NCBI RefSeq assembly: GCF_018691265.1
Contig: NW_024881282.1
Location: 26,810,899-26,874,898 of the forward strand
DNA from: Tyto alba
Taxonomy: Eukaryota > Chordata > Aves > Strigiformes > Tytonidae
Direction: 5' to 3'
DNA: 64,000 nucleotides
In this document: positions 37,639 through 49,369 of the stretch, in pieces
Position numbering within the stretch: the stretch's first letter is position 1
Layout: every line of letters starts with the position of its first letter
Position numbers and translations under genes: made by a program
Notes under the pieces: generated by a model
Told to the model about the DNA's origin: nothing
Database searches by the model: none
What the model saw: only the letters and a program-made list of their open reading frames with translations

Positions 37639-40600
37639 ACCGCCAAGCCGGCAGCCGCCCGGCTGACGGGTGGTCGGGGGCTTCCCGTGGTCACCCCAGC
37701 GCCTGGCGGCCGTGGTGCTGGGCACCTGGGGTGCCGGCTCCGCTTTGGGGCATCCCGGCACGGGGGGTCAGCGGGGAGCTGCCGGGGGTCTGAGGGGGCT
37801 GGAGCCCCGAGGTGGGGCGAGGAGAGGGTGGGCGAGCTGGGTTTGTTCAGGCACGGCTGAGTACAGGGATTAGTAAGGCTTTGAGCTACCTAATAGGGCG
37901 AGGTGCGGAGGAGACGGAGGAGGTAGACCGTGGGCATGGGTTGAAACATGGTTCTGAATAGAATCCATCCTCAGAGACGGACAGCGCGGTTGGACAAGGC
38001 TGTGGGCGATGTATCTGCTCTGTGTGGAGCCCCTTTGGGAGAGGGGGTTGCACCCCACTGAGGCCCAGCCAGCCCGAAGTGTCCTGTGGTTCCTGGGGCG
38101 TTAGAAGTGGGGGGGGAGCAGCTTGCTCTGTCAAAGGGAAGAGGTACAGGCAGAACCTGTTTAGTGAAGCACTATAAGGAGCTTGAAACTGTAGGGAATT
38201 CGGTGCCTTCCCGTATATAACTGCTCCTTTTAGAATCACAGGATGGTTTGGGTTGGAAGATCATCCAGTGCCCCCCCCTGCCCCGGGCAGGGCCCCCTTC
38301 CCCCGGCCCAGGGGGCTCCCAGCCCCGTCCAGCCTGGCCTTGAACCCTTCCAGGGAGGGGGCACCCACAGCTGCTCTGGGCACCCTGGGCAAGTGGCCTT
38401 GCTTCTTCCAGATTTATGGCTTAAATTTGTGAAACAAGGTTTAGCAAGTGTTTTTACGTGAATTGGAAGAGAACAGGCCATGTGTTGGGGGTTAAAAACC
38501 AGCAGTATAGGACCACCATATGGGGAACCAAGAGGGGTTAATTCCTGCTTGCCATCATGAGTTGTGATACCTCTATATGTTAGTTTGCGTTTGGAAAACC
38601 TGCCTTTTCCAGTTATCCTCCCTTCCACCCCAAGGTGCTTATTGTAAAAAAACTGAAGAGGCTTTGTTCAAATATTGCCAACACTTTTATAAGTTTTTTT
38701 ACTTTAATGCTCTCTGCTTAAAATACTAATACACAAACACTGTTAGTAGTATATCACTAATAATAAGTATTAATTATTTCTCAAGCACTGCATGAAACAT
38801 CTTTTAATTTTATATTTTCTTAGAGATTCTAAGAAAGACTAACACTTCAAGACTGTAAAATTCTTTGAAACTGTTTTGTACGTCTGAATACAGTCCTTAA
38901 ACTAACAAATATTTCAGACACTAATAAAATTACCCTTTCTGCATGTCTTCAGAAACATTCTACACCCTTCTCAATAAACACTCCTTTTGAATTAAAGGTA
39001 ATAGTCAAGATTATTGGGGTGAAAGCTAGTAGTTTGTGTTAGCTGTATGTGCAGGCAAGTGCAGGCAAGTTCCTTGTGAGGAAGAAACATTTTGGAAATG
39101 AATGTAGGAAAATATCTTTTTCTTAGATCAGTTTAGATCATCTTTGTGTAACCATATTGCTAAGCAGCTTTGCCAGTTATGTTGATTCTCAAATGATTTG
39201 TTGTTGTAGGTTAGTACTTGCTTATCTTTTTTGCTATCTCTTACCTAGTTGGGAGCTTGCATGTGAACTTCTCTTTCTATTTGTTTTAGAACAGTGGAGC
39301 CATTGGAATATTACAGAAGATTTTTGGTGAGTAAAACATGACACACATGTATAAATTGCTTGTAATCAATTTTTTCTTGCTTTCTTCTGGTTTTCTAACT
39401 TCTCTGTATGGAAACCTGAAACTATAAGGGAAAACCAAAAAATCTACTGAGCAGGGGAAAAATGGTCATATGCTTCAGAACATGTTTCTCCATCTGTCTG
39501 GGGCACTGATGCTGCAGCAGGTTGTGTCCCTGTTCAGCTTGAGTAAATGCTTCTGTTGGCCTCAATAAGAATGTGAGTTAAATTTGACCAAGATGGTAAT
39601 GCAGGTTTTTGTCTATTGCAAAATTATGTCAGACCTGGCTTTTAGATGCTACTAAAAATAAATAACAGAGAATATTGCTGCTAACCGTGCTCACCATAAC
39701 TGCGAAGGAAAACCACTGACTTTTTGGTGTATGAAATGAGTCTATCCATTACTAAGGTAGTATTGACTTAGAAATGGGTCCAGTATTATTGCAGCCAGTT
39801 TTGTTTCTCATAATTGCACCAAAAATCTTTGCTTTTGAGAAGCTTGAAATCGTGACAAATAATTTGGATCTAACATGATGGTGAATTGGTGCAATTTCTA
39901 ACTTAAGGTTCAGGTATTGTACAGCTTCTAACTGACAGTATTTGAATGCTGAGGGTTTTTTGGGGGGTGGTTTGTTTCTTTTTTTTTTTAATTTAATTTT
40001 AAGAGCTCCAGTAGGTGGGGATGGGGGAGTGGAATTGTCTACAAATTCTAAACAATGCAGACAGTTAGAAACTCCAATTTGAATGTATCAATAAGTATTT
40101 GTTCTTGGATGATGCTCTGAATCTATCCTGTAGTACTTACCCTTGCGACAATCAACCTATTGTTATATTTATTTTCTAAATAAATTATAATAAATTAGAG
40201 TTTTTTAGGCCTACAACCACAAACTGTGTATCAATTTATGAAAAACTGGCTAGAATGTGATTGAGTTTTCCCTAGCATTTTGTAGCTGCATATTTCTGCT
40301 AAAAGGAAGAGAATGCTATTGAATATGAGCTCCTGTAGCATAAATATTAGTGTGTTATTTAATAAAATATGTTTTCTAATTTGAACTTTGTAATTTTTGT
40401 TTAGAAAGAGAACTGTCGACCTGATGGAAGGGAGTTAGGTGAATTCCGGGCAACCACTGTCAACATAGGCAAGTGCTTATTTGGAATAATAATAATGGGG
40501 GAGGTATTATTAATCTCAGATTATAACAGTGACCTTAATGACTTGCTAATCTGTTTTCTCGGTTCTTTCATTTTTAAACAAGAAAGAGGAAGGATTTTTA

Positions 40601-43600
40601 TTTACAGTTGCAACAAGCATTAAAGAGAGCGCATGGTATGGTAATCTATTGGATCGTTATTATTCCATTCTGTTCCTGGGCTGGTGTGCACAGTGTAATT
40701 ATTCAGTTTTGCTCCTGGTCTGGTATGCACAGCACAGTTCAGGTGGTCGTGGGAGCTTGTGTCTTTCTAAGATCATAAGTGTATGTTATAGATGCTGAAG
40801 GCAGTGTCTAGGCATATACTGAGCAGTGCAAAATTGTTGCCCTAGCATCCTGAAAGAGGCAGTGACTTTTAGCTTGTGCTTTGTTCTAAGTTTGATGAGC
40901 AACTGACTCAAGCAGAGGCAAGATACCTCTTACGCAGTGAGCAGCAGCACCTTACATCCCTTTCTTATACCTCGTAATTTCTAAAAGTAAAATACAAGTT
41001 AGCTACCAGCATGTATATTAAATACAAGTTGCTGATTATTGCTCAAACTTGACACTGTGGGTCTCTTCCATTGTGCCACGCTGCCCTCCATTAGGCCTTG
41101 CTGTAAGTCAGTCAGAAGGTGGGCTTACAGTAACCATCTGTGATTTATGGTTTAAAAAAGTAAGCCAGGGTTCAATACTGGATCCAGTCCTCTTCAGCAT
41201 CTTCATTAATGATCTGGATGGTGAGGCAGAGCGTACCCTCAGCAAGTCTGCAGGTGGCACCAAACTGGGAGGAGCGGCTGATTTGCCAGAAGGTCATGCT
41301 GCCATCCAGAGGGGCCTCAACAGGCTGGAGAAGCGGGTCGATGGAACCTCATCAAGTTCAACAAAGAGACACAGAAAGTCCAGCACCTGGGGAGGAACAA
41401 CTCCAGACACCAGTATATTCTGGGGGCTACCCAGGTGAAAAGCAGCTTGACAGAAAAGGAACTGTGTGTCCTGGTGGACACCAAGTTGAACATGAACCAG
41501 CAATGTGCCCTTGCTGCAAAGAAGGTCAACGTTATCCTGGGCTGCGTTAGGCAAGGTATAGCCAGCAGGTCGGGGGAGGTGATCCTTCCCCTCTGCTTGG
41601 TGCTGGTGAGGGCACACCTGGAGTGCTGTGTCCAGTGCTGGGTGCCCCAGTACAACAGAGACATGGACGTATGGGAGAGAGCACAGTGAAGGGCCATGAA
41701 GATGATGGACTGGAGCATCTCTCCTGTGAGGAGAGGCTGAAAGAGCTGGGAATGTTCAGGCTTCAGAAAAGAAGGCTGAGAGGGGATCTTATCAATGTCT
41801 GTAAATACCTTACAGGAGTGTGTGAAGAAGACAGAGCCAGGCTCTGTTTGGTGGTGCCCAGTGACAGGACACAAGGCAATGGGCACAAAGTGAACACAGG
41901 AGGTTGCCTGTGAACATGAGGAAACACTTATTTACTGTGAGGGTGACCAAGCATTGGCAGGGGTTTCCCAGAGATGTTGTGGAGTTTCCATCCTTGGAGA
42001 TATTCAGAAGCCATCTGGATACGGTCCTGGGCAACCAGCTCTAGGTGGCCCTGCTTGGGCAGGGGGGTTGGGCCAGATGACCTGAATCCAGAGGTCCCTT
42101 CCAGCATCAACCTTTCTGTGTGATTCTGTGTGACTGATTGTTTAACACAGAGATTCTGTTCCCACCCTGAATTCATCGAGGCTTTGTTTAGCTTGTGTTT
42201 AGTATAAAATGATGGAAAGTAAACGTTTTGTGAAGGTGGATGTTAATTAAGGCCCTCTGAATGGAAAAACAGATTTTATTGAACAGCACTTTCTCTTTTC
42301 AGGTTCAATTACAACTGCAGATGGTTCTGCCCTGGTGAAGTTAGGAAATACTACGGTGATTTGTGGAGTTAAAGCGGTATGGTTGGTTTTTATTTTAATT
42401 TAGCTGTTAGCTGAACTTGTGCGTGCATGTTTTGAATGAACCTCCGGCAGAGTTACAATAGTATGCCAGTCAGACACAATTACAGTCTTTTACCTGAGTT
42501 GCTTTCAGATGTGAAAGTTCATATATAATTTAATTGTCTAATCCTACCTGTACAGTCTGCAAACAGGTATTTTTGTGGTGTGTATTGTGTAAGGGGAAAG
42601 ATATATACAAAAATAAAGTCTCTGTTATTTCTAGATAAAAGCTATATAATTGAAGAGTTTCTGAATATTGATCAATAAGTGCATTGACATTTAGCTGGCT
42701 GGACTATTAAGTGCCTTGTAGCCTCAACTTTACTGCTGGACTGCCATGAACTGAGGCACATCACTGAATGTCCCTGTATAGAGTTTTCCGGTAGGAAAAA
42801 TACAGACAGGGACTGATTAAACATGGCACTTGTAAATCTCACTGTAATGATATCTGGCAAGAAAATCACCATTTGTGTATAGAATAACTGGAAAATCTTT
42901 GTACAAAATCCTGCTCTTAATATTTTTTTTTTTTTTTTTTCCTCCAGGAACTTGCTGCACCCACAGTAGATTCTGCTAATAAGGGATATATTGGTAAGCT
43001 TTTCAGTATGGATCTTAGTGAGTTCTTGCATTGCTTCAGCTAAAAGGCTGTAACGATGGGACAGATTGAGTGTGTTGTGAAGACTTCTTAAAAGAATGAA
43101 TTTGGGTAAAATTGTATTACTTTCCTTAAAATCAGATTCCAAATTGTCATGTAGACAGTAGTACTTCAGAAATTTCAGAATTCCCCCTGCTCTGCTTCTG
43201 AGCTTCCCATGTAAAGCTGCTTTATTACTGCTGATTCCAGGACAGGCTGAAAACAAACCTACAGCAAGGGAAAGTATGTATGTTAAGAGGGGGAGGCAGT
43301 TCATCCATGAAAGATTGTGGCATGCAAGGTTGTGCAAAGGCACATTAACTTTTGTCTTCAAGTTCCAGTAGACAAAAAAAATAACCCTTAAAAACTGTAA
43401 AATAAACCCTGTTTATTTCTTGGAGAACTGTAGAAGTCCTAGGGGTACATTCTCACTCCTGTTTGGAGTTTCCTTTGAAATAAATAATTCTGTGGAATGG
43501 AGAACTTATACCAAACCCTCTTTTTTATAAGGCATCTTGAAAGTATGTTGTTTTCAGTGAACTTGATTATGCTTAGTTTTTTTTTTACAAATATTTATGT

Positions 43601-46600
43601 GTGGTTTTGCTTCAGGTCTAAAGCATCAGGTTTTAATGCTTGATGAACAGCAGGTAGCATACCAGTGAAGTTGGGCAGGGGGCTGAAAATGCTTTTGTGT
43701 CTTGATCTACTTAAGAATGTTTAACACTTAAAGAAGAGTTTGTGTGGGGTCATGATACTCATAGCAGGATTAGAAGCAGAAAATGGTATTTAGGAGTATG
43801 TGCTTCTCCATGGAATATATAGTTTCCGAGTACAGAGTACTACACGTTCTTTAATACAAACTCATGCATAACTTTATTTTTGAGGGGAGAAGTGGGAAGG
43901 CTCGATTGAAAAATTACTGGTCTTGCCTTTTATTTGAAGTACATAAAATGGTATTAAAAGTGTGTGCTGTCTTATTTCTGGTTTTGATATCCCATTGCCT
44001 GCTTTCATTTGTTTGTGACGTAATGATTCTTGCTACCTAGTTCCAAATGTAGAACTGCCATCCCTCTGCTCAACGAGGTTTCGCTCTGGACCACCTGGTG
44101 AAGAGGCTCAAGCAGCAAGCCAGTTCATTGCAGATGTGATTGAAAAGTAAGAACAATCTTCATGCATTTAAAACACGAACAACTTTGCAAGACAATTTTC
44201 TATTTCCTGGTTTATTCTCTCATTTTATTTTAGTTCACAGATAATAGCGAAAGAAGATTTATGTATTGCAAATGGCAAGGTAAGTTGGATCTCAAAATGA
44301 AGAGGGACATACTAACAAGATCAGTGTTGAGACATTAAAGAAGGTATTTGGGGTTATAGGGTGTTTTGTTGTTGTTTTTGCTTTTTAGTCTTCATAGCTT
44401 GGTTTACATCTGAGGTGTAAAAATCATATGATAGAAATAAGTATCTTTGTTCACTTGGCCAGCATGTTCTTAGGTGCTGCACCATTTACTTAGCTGCTGT
44501 AATACCTCACCTGTGCAAACCTTTTTTGGTAGCTTGCTTGGGTGTTGTACTGCGATATCATATGTCTGGACTACGATGGAAACATTTTGGATGCCAGTGC
44601 CTTTGCTTTGTTAGCAGCATTAAAAAATGGTAAGTCTGCTCTAGAGCAAGAGACACCGATTAGTGTTGCTTGGAGAAGTACATTAATTTCAAACTACGAT
44701 GAATAGGTAACTGGTTCACAGTTCCTTAAGACTGCTTGTTTCCTGTCATGTGAACGCTAAATTATGAAACGCAAATACAAGGTGGAAATGATGGTCTGGG
44801 TGCCATAGATGTGTAACACCTGGGGAGCAGGATCTTTTTGTATGCATATTATTGCTCTCTTATAAGACTAATAGCTATTCTGCCATGTGTTCTTTGCCAG
44901 AGGTGTGAATCTTTCAGCAGTGGCCATAAAGAACTTTCATGTCTAGGTCGGGATCTTACCTTGTCAATGTATTTTGTGTAGGGGGCTTTGCTTACACAAA
45001 TATTCTGTCACAACAGAATATTCCTAGCTTAATGCATTATAGTTTGAAAAAACTGTTTTCGTGCGTGCAACGTATGGATTCACAGGTATGTGGCTTATAA
45101 ATGCACGTAGGAGGCAGTATAAAAGGAAGCTTACAGCAAGGCCTCCTTGCCTAACTGAATTGCTTACCTTTGAATTCTTGTAGTTACTTCGCTCTTGATT
45201 TCCCTGTCTCCAACACTGTATGGGTTGCCGGAGCATTATCTGAAGATCAGATTACAATGCTTCTACAGTTATATAAAATTCATGAGATGAGACTATATTC
45301 CTGGTTTTTATTTGTACAGGAGGCTTTTCGGGAAAAAAATACTTTGAAGTATTGTAATTGTATGGCATTTTGGAAGCAGAAAATGTTTGTGTGAGGAAGA
45401 ATGTTACCTTGAGGAGGAAAATTAAAAAAGTGAATGGGTAGTTCTAAGATAAATACTTCCCTTGAATTCAAGATTTATTTTATTTTTTTTTGTACAGAAC
45501 AGCAGTAATGTAGCCAAAACTCTCTTCTGATCTTTTTTCAGTGGCTTAAAAGAACAGTGTAAATATTTCAGTATACTGTTTTGGACATCTCTAGGCCTAA
45601 TAAGCCCACTAATGTCTAATATTATACCATTGTCATTTTTCCATCTCTTCAGTACTATTGCCATCAGTTACTATAAATGAAGAAACTGGTTTATCAGAAG
45701 TCAATTTAAAACAGAAGAATCCTTTGATTATCAGAAAGCATCCGGTTGCCACATCATTTGCTATATTTGATGAGTAAGTTCATAACTGTTTTGTATGTCT
45801 GAAAACAACTGTGTATGTAGAAGTGAAAGACGGGGGATGGTACCAGTGATGTTTTGCACTGGTTAGGTACTTCTGCTAGTGAAGAGCACGCAGGCTCAGG
45901 CAGTGCACTGACCTGGAGTTCTGTGGTATGAATGAGCATGCAGAACAAAATGAGATCTGTCCAACTTCTTCCTGTGACTTAAAGCAGAACTGGTTCCCAA
46001 CCTAAAAAGTACGCTTAAAAATAAAGGAATAGGTATTGTTTTATGTTTTAGCAGTATCTTCAAGATGTAAGAACGTTACCAATCCAATTAATATTTTAGA
46101 AGCCTTTGTAAAGAACTGATATAAAAGATGGTAGGTTTTAAACAGCTTATATACCAAGGATCCAGTCAAAAGAGGAAGTAAGAAGTAACAGTCCAATTAG
46201 AACAACAGAACCTCTGGGTAACTGGAAACATAATTACCCAAGATGAAGTATAACCAGCACTCTTAAGTCACTGTTCATGTAGGTAAAGAATCTGATTATG
46301 AGAATTCAAAATAATCACATCTGATAACTTGACTCCTCACCTGAAACTGTTTACTGGCTCCTCATTAGTCTAAGTATGTTAAGTATGTGTTCTGCTGATC
46401 TTTGTAAGAAATGCAGTTATTTATGGTGGTGTCCATTTGAAAAGCAGAAATTGACAAATAAGATGGTGCCCGCTGTGCTATGAATCTGATTTAAGATTTA
46501 GGTATATTTAGAGACATTAGGGGGTTATAGCACATTAATCTGCATTTGCAGAAATGATTAATAGGCCCTTTCATTCAAATGGGAGACGCGGAGGGGGGAA

Positions 46601-49086
46601 GCACTAAGCTCCGATGTTGACCAAGTGATGATTACCAAAATTAATCAAAGCAGAAAGTTATCAGTACCTTAGAGTGCTTCTGTTAATTGCTTTAGTACCA
46701 GTTCTTGTGGGTCTGAAGTTTGATGTAAACCAGGAGAGTTTGGATCAGATGATAGGCAGACAGTTGTGAGTAGGATATTATTTGCAGACAAATCACACGT
46801 ACTTACCAACAGACAGAACAGTTGCCTTTGGAGGCAAGCTGTCAGTGACAGTGTCAGGCTTCGTTTCCTTTGCTGAAACTGACTGTTGCATCAAACAAGT
46901 TACTTAAGTCTCCCTTTAGCTCCTAAAACTAAATATTGAGAGGGTGTGTGCCTATGTGTGTGGTTCGGTTGGTTGTTTTGTTTTAAAATTCTGGTTTAAT
47001 AAAAAAAGCTGCTTTTCTATAGCTGTTGACATAGCCCTCTAAGTAATATGTCCTACATACTGTGGCTTCCAGAGACATTTTTCTTCTGCATAAAAGCCCT
47101 CCTTGAATAAATAAAACTGCTGGGTTGCTGGTTAGCATGGCTGTGAGTGAGGAACACGGGTGCTGAGCACTGTGCAGCTCCACAGCTGGCTCCTGTGGTC
47201 GACCTGTACATAAATAATAAATCTGATGCATCGAACTCTCTGTGTATGCCAGTTCCCCATGCCATGCACAGGGCTGATGCTGCACAGTGTAGGGGGGTAG
47301 AAGGAAGCGGTATTTGTGAGTAGCACGGCTAAGGACTTCAGTTTTCATTACACTAGTGCTGTTAAATGGCTATCTGAAACTATTGGTGAGGTTTTAAATT
47401 ACCCCCTGAAAACCTTTAATTATGCATTGCATTTGAGTTCAAATTGAAAAATTCTGTTACCCTTCCAGCTAGTCCGTGTAATCAATTCCTATAGTCTTGC
47501 TATAGGACTTCCCCCCCCAAACTTGTCATGAGCATCCCTTAGCCTAGGTGTGCTCCAGCTGCTAAAGGCTGTTTGATTACATCAATACTAAATTTTAGTT
47601 TACCAGTATAAACTGAGGCTTCAGCAAAACTTAATTGTCTTTCCTGTTGTGACACCTGCACTTCAGCAAAATGTTTGTGATGGTAGTGATTTTTTTTATT
47701 TTTTAAAGAAACTTAAGTCTTGAACAGTGATGGTTTGGCTTTTTTTAAGTTCAAGTTTTTCTTGTTGTGCAAAACTGGTTTATAGTTTAGATCCATTTCC
47801 CCCCCCCCCCCCCCCCCCCCCCTTTTTAACTTTTCGAATGGTTCAAAAAATAACAATATTTAACCGCTTTTAATGGTGTGTCATGGATCATGTGATATAT
47901 AACAGCTTATTTTGGCTGCTTTAAGGAACCCAGTAAATCCATTTTTGCACTATTCCCAATCTGAGTGGTGTTAAGAGTTCTCTGACAAGAAACTGAGAAC
48001 TACTTTGGTGAATTTACCATTAGAAATTAGTTTTGCCTTAAGGTCTGGGACAGATTAATGCAGCCTACACCTAAAAGCAATGCCATTGTCTTTGTGTAAC
48101 TACGCAGTGACCGCATACTGCAAATGGCAGTTTAATGATGTTTTTCCACGATACACGGGTGTCACAAATCTATGAAATTGAGGCATAAAGCTGTATTTTC
48201 AACAGCTAGTGTTTGTATTTTCACAGACGTACGCACTTGAATATGTGGAATCTCCTGTATTTTTCAGTCTTTTTTTAAAATTGGTGCACTTTAGTAAGAA
48301 AATAGGTAAGCCTGAGCACTAAATGTACCCACAGGTATTTTGTAAGAGTACAGTAAAAATTAGTAAATTACATGGATTGTGCGATAATGTTAATGGAGCA
48401 ACATATACTAACACACCTGCCTATGTTTTAATTTCACAAGCACGTTACTCATTGTTGATCCAACTGCTGAAGAAGAAGACTTAGCAACGGGAACAGTAAC
48501 TGTTGTAACTGATGACGAAGGCAGACTGTGCTCTGTCCATAAACCAGGTACATCCAAGTTTAGTACGCAGGAACCTATGGAGATGATAATCTTTTCTTGA
48601 GCTAGAAGTAACGTCCCTGCTTTTCTTTGTAAAATGTGGGTGCTTTATGGTAACAGACACTCCGCTTGAGTACTTACTTATGAAATGACTTGCTCTTCAA
48701 GTTCATTTTCAAAAAGGTGGCATGACTGAAGTTCCAAAAGAAGTCACAGCTTGACCTACGTACAGCAAATGACAGATTTTGAGCATGTCTCCTGTGAGAC
48801 CTCTAGTTTGTTTGTTTTCTTTGCCTGAGGCCAGAGCTGAGGAAGCTGTATGCTCCCCAGGTGAAAGCTGTTGGTCACGGGAATGGCTGTATTAATACTC
48901 TCATTTGGAAAACACATTTAGAGATACGTAAGTATAAGTATAATACCATATTGTTCCCTCTAATTTTTAGGTGGAAGTCCTCTTTCAGGAGCCAAGCTTC
49001 AGGACTGTATCACCAGAGCAATTACAAGACACAAAGAAGTAAAGAAGCTCATAGACAAAGTAATAAAAAGTATAAAACCCAAGTGA
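37350..49086 (+). CDS. EXOSC8: EXOSC8, RNA exosome subunit RRP43 (complete, 11 coding exons)
   Basis: One of the six RNase-PH-fold subunits forming the ring of the nuclear and cytoplasmic RNA exosome. In animals the ring is structural and channels RNA to the catalytic subunits. Coding exons: 37350-37366, 39290-39326, 40405-40468, 42303-42376, 42948-42993, 44041-44146, 44234-44279, 44533-44629, 45653-45773, 48441-48547, 48971-49086. They join in phase to 831 nt, giving 276 aa, the human length as I recall it. Features: N-terminal [40 protein letters not shown] in the first RNase PH half; the long conserved segment [22 protein letters not shown]; and a C-terminal DTLLIVDPT followed by a lysine-rich tail ending in IKPK. 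Ten introns: nine are GT-AG, and intron 3 is GC-AG. Transcribed away from ALG5 and toward SUPT20H. Confidence 0.97.
37379..37403 (+). repeat. GGGC tandem repeat, G-quadruplex type
   Basis: Six GGG tracts separated by single C bases begin 13 nt after the EXOSC8 exon 1 donor, on the non-template strand of EXOSC8. Confidence 0.9.
37606..37635 (+). repeat. Homopolymer run of 30 T
   Basis: An uninterrupted T run in EXOSC8 intron 1, inside otherwise GC-rich island sequence. Its length may be inexact because of sequencing or assembly. Confidence 0.9.
38232..38400 (-). mobile_element. CR1 LINE fragment, 3' end, minus orientation
   Basis: Begins AGAATCACAGGATGGTTTGG, the reverse complement of the CR1 3' terminus with its ATTCT-type tail. 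It continues with the reverse complement of the usual CR1 3' UTR (a CAGCCTGGCCTTGAACCCTT segment). It is 5'-truncated, as most CR1 copies are. Located in EXOSC8 intron 1. Confidence 0.85.
39290..39326 (+). CDS. EXOSC8: EXOSC8 coding exon 2
   Basis: 37 bp between TTTTAG|AACAG and TTTTG|GTGAGT. Encodes [13 protein letters not shown] after joining. Confidence 0.95.
40405..40468 (+). CDS. EXOSC8: EXOSC8 coding exon 3
   Basis: 64 bp, [20 protein letters not shown]. It ends at ACATAG|GCAAGT, a non-canonical GC donor. The next in-frame sequence requires this junction. Confidence 0.94.
41160..42136 (+). mobile_element. CR1 LINE, 5'-truncated copy in EXOSC8 intron 3
   Basis: About 980 bp in plus orientation. 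It starts inside the reverse-transcriptase domain (reads [14 protein letters not shown]), continues through a CALAAKKVN segment and [26 protein letters not shown] and [13 protein letters not shown], and ends in the standard CR1 3' UTR with GGGTTGGGCCAGATGACCTG and a GATTCTGTG-type tail. Translation needs several frame changes. The catalytic aspartate pair of the RT core is replaced (reads SAGGTKL), so the copy is dead. It lies in the same orientation as EXOSC8. Confidence 0.93.
42303..42376 (+). CDS. EXOSC8: EXOSC8 coding exon 4
   Basis: 74 bp, acceptor TTTTCAG|GTTCA and donor AAAGCG|GTATGG. Encodes [20 protein letters not shown]. Confidence 0.95.
42948..42993 (+). CDS. EXOSC8: EXOSC8 coding exon 5
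   Basis: 46 bp after a long T tract, acceptor CCTCCAG|GAACT and donor ATATTG|GTAAGC. Encodes [15 protein letters not shown]. Confidence 0.94.
44041..44146 (+). CDS. EXOSC8: EXOSC8 coding exon 6
   Basis: 106 bp, acceptor CTACCTAG|TTCC and donor GAAAA|GTAAGA. Carries the highly conserved [12 protein letters not shown] segment. Confidence 0.96.
44234..44279 (+). CDS. EXOSC8: EXOSC8 coding exon 7
   Basis: 46 bp, acceptor TTTTAG|TTCAC and donor GCAAG|GTAAGT. Encodes [16 protein letters not shown]. Confidence 0.95.
44533..44629 (+). CDS. EXOSC8: EXOSC8 coding exon 8
   Basis: 97 bp, acceptor TTGGTAG|CTTGC and donor AAATG|GTAAGT. Encodes [20 protein letters not shown] and the following helix. Confidence 0.96.
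45653..45773 (+). CDS. EXOSC8: EXOSC8 coding exon 9
   Basis: 121 bp, acceptor TCTTCAG|TACTA and donor GATGA|GTAAGT. Includes [16 protein letters not shown] and [11 protein letters not shown]. Confidence 0.95.
47799..47822 (+). repeat. Homopolymer run of 24 C
   Basis: A pure C run in EXOSC8 intron 9, followed by TTTTT. It could form an i-motif or, on the other strand, a G-quadruplex. Exact length is assembly-sensitive. Confidence 0.9.
48441..48547 (+). CDS. EXOSC8: EXOSC8 coding exon 10
   Basis: 107 bp, acceptor TTCACAAG|CACG and donor ACCAG|GTACAT. Encodes DTLLIVDPT, an acidic loop and [14 protein letters not shown]. Confidence 0.95.
48971..49086 (+). CDS. EXOSC8: EXOSC8 coding exon 11 with stop
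   Basis: Acceptor ATTTTTAG|GTGG. Encodes [20 protein letters not shown] and a lysine-rich C-terminus, TGA at 49084-49086. Confidence 0.96.
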
Positions 49087-49162
49087 ACAAAAGGAGAGAT
49101 CTTTTCAAAAATGGATTTGTAAAAATTGTATTTGTTACAGTGTTCACAAACCTTTTATACTA

Positions 49163-49168
49163 AATAAA
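49163..49168 (+). promoter_or_regulatory. EXOSC8: EXOSC8 poly(A) signal
   Basis: AATAAA 77 nt after the stop codon. Cleavage is expected near 49180-49190, so the 3' UTR is only about 100 nt. Confidence 0.75.
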
Positions 49169-49369
49169 CAAATACCAATACTACATTTACAAAGTTCATT
49201 TTTTCTAAGATGTTTTTCACCCTTATACTATGTACAATGCTGCTGAGTGGTAAAAAATCCAAGATAAAACATTCTGTTAAAAAATCAGGTGACTTATGGA
49301 AAGCAGACCCTAGCTCCTTGGGAGATTTCATCTCTAAGTGCTGTAGGGTTGGCTTCCAATAACAGTTCA

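Larger units (their letters stand above)
37367..40404 (+). other. EXOSC8: EXOSC8 introns 1 and 2
   Basis: Intron 1 (37367-39289) runs from the CpG island, with the G-rich repeat, T run and CR1 fragment listed separately, into AT-rich DNA. A 10-bp unit is duplicated in tandem near 39050-39071. Intron 2 (39327-40404) is AT-rich with no recognised element. Confidence 0.75.
42377..48440 (+). other. EXOSC8: EXOSC8 introns 4-9
   Basis: The intervals 42377-42947, 42994-44040, 44147-44233, 44280-44532, 44630-45652 and 45774-48440 are AT-rich intron sequence. Apart from the C run and a long antisense open frame (42672-43361, see findings) I recognise no element. Confidence 0.65.

Noticed and set aside
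37363..37761. Minus-strand 132-codon frame with a long lysine run
   Set aside because: The lysines come from the 30-T homopolymer; the rest is CpG-island composition with no domain.
36450..37860. Plus-strand open frames of 306 and 376 codons over the CpG island
   Set aside because: GC-rich DNA has few stop codons. The frames cross the shared promoter and EXOSC8 exon 1 in the wrong frame, and the translation is Arg/Pro/Gly/Ala low-complexity with a poly-Phe run from the T tract.
41317..41886. 189-codon minus-strand frame
   Set aside because: It is the antisense of the CR1 element, whose sense strand explains the sequence.
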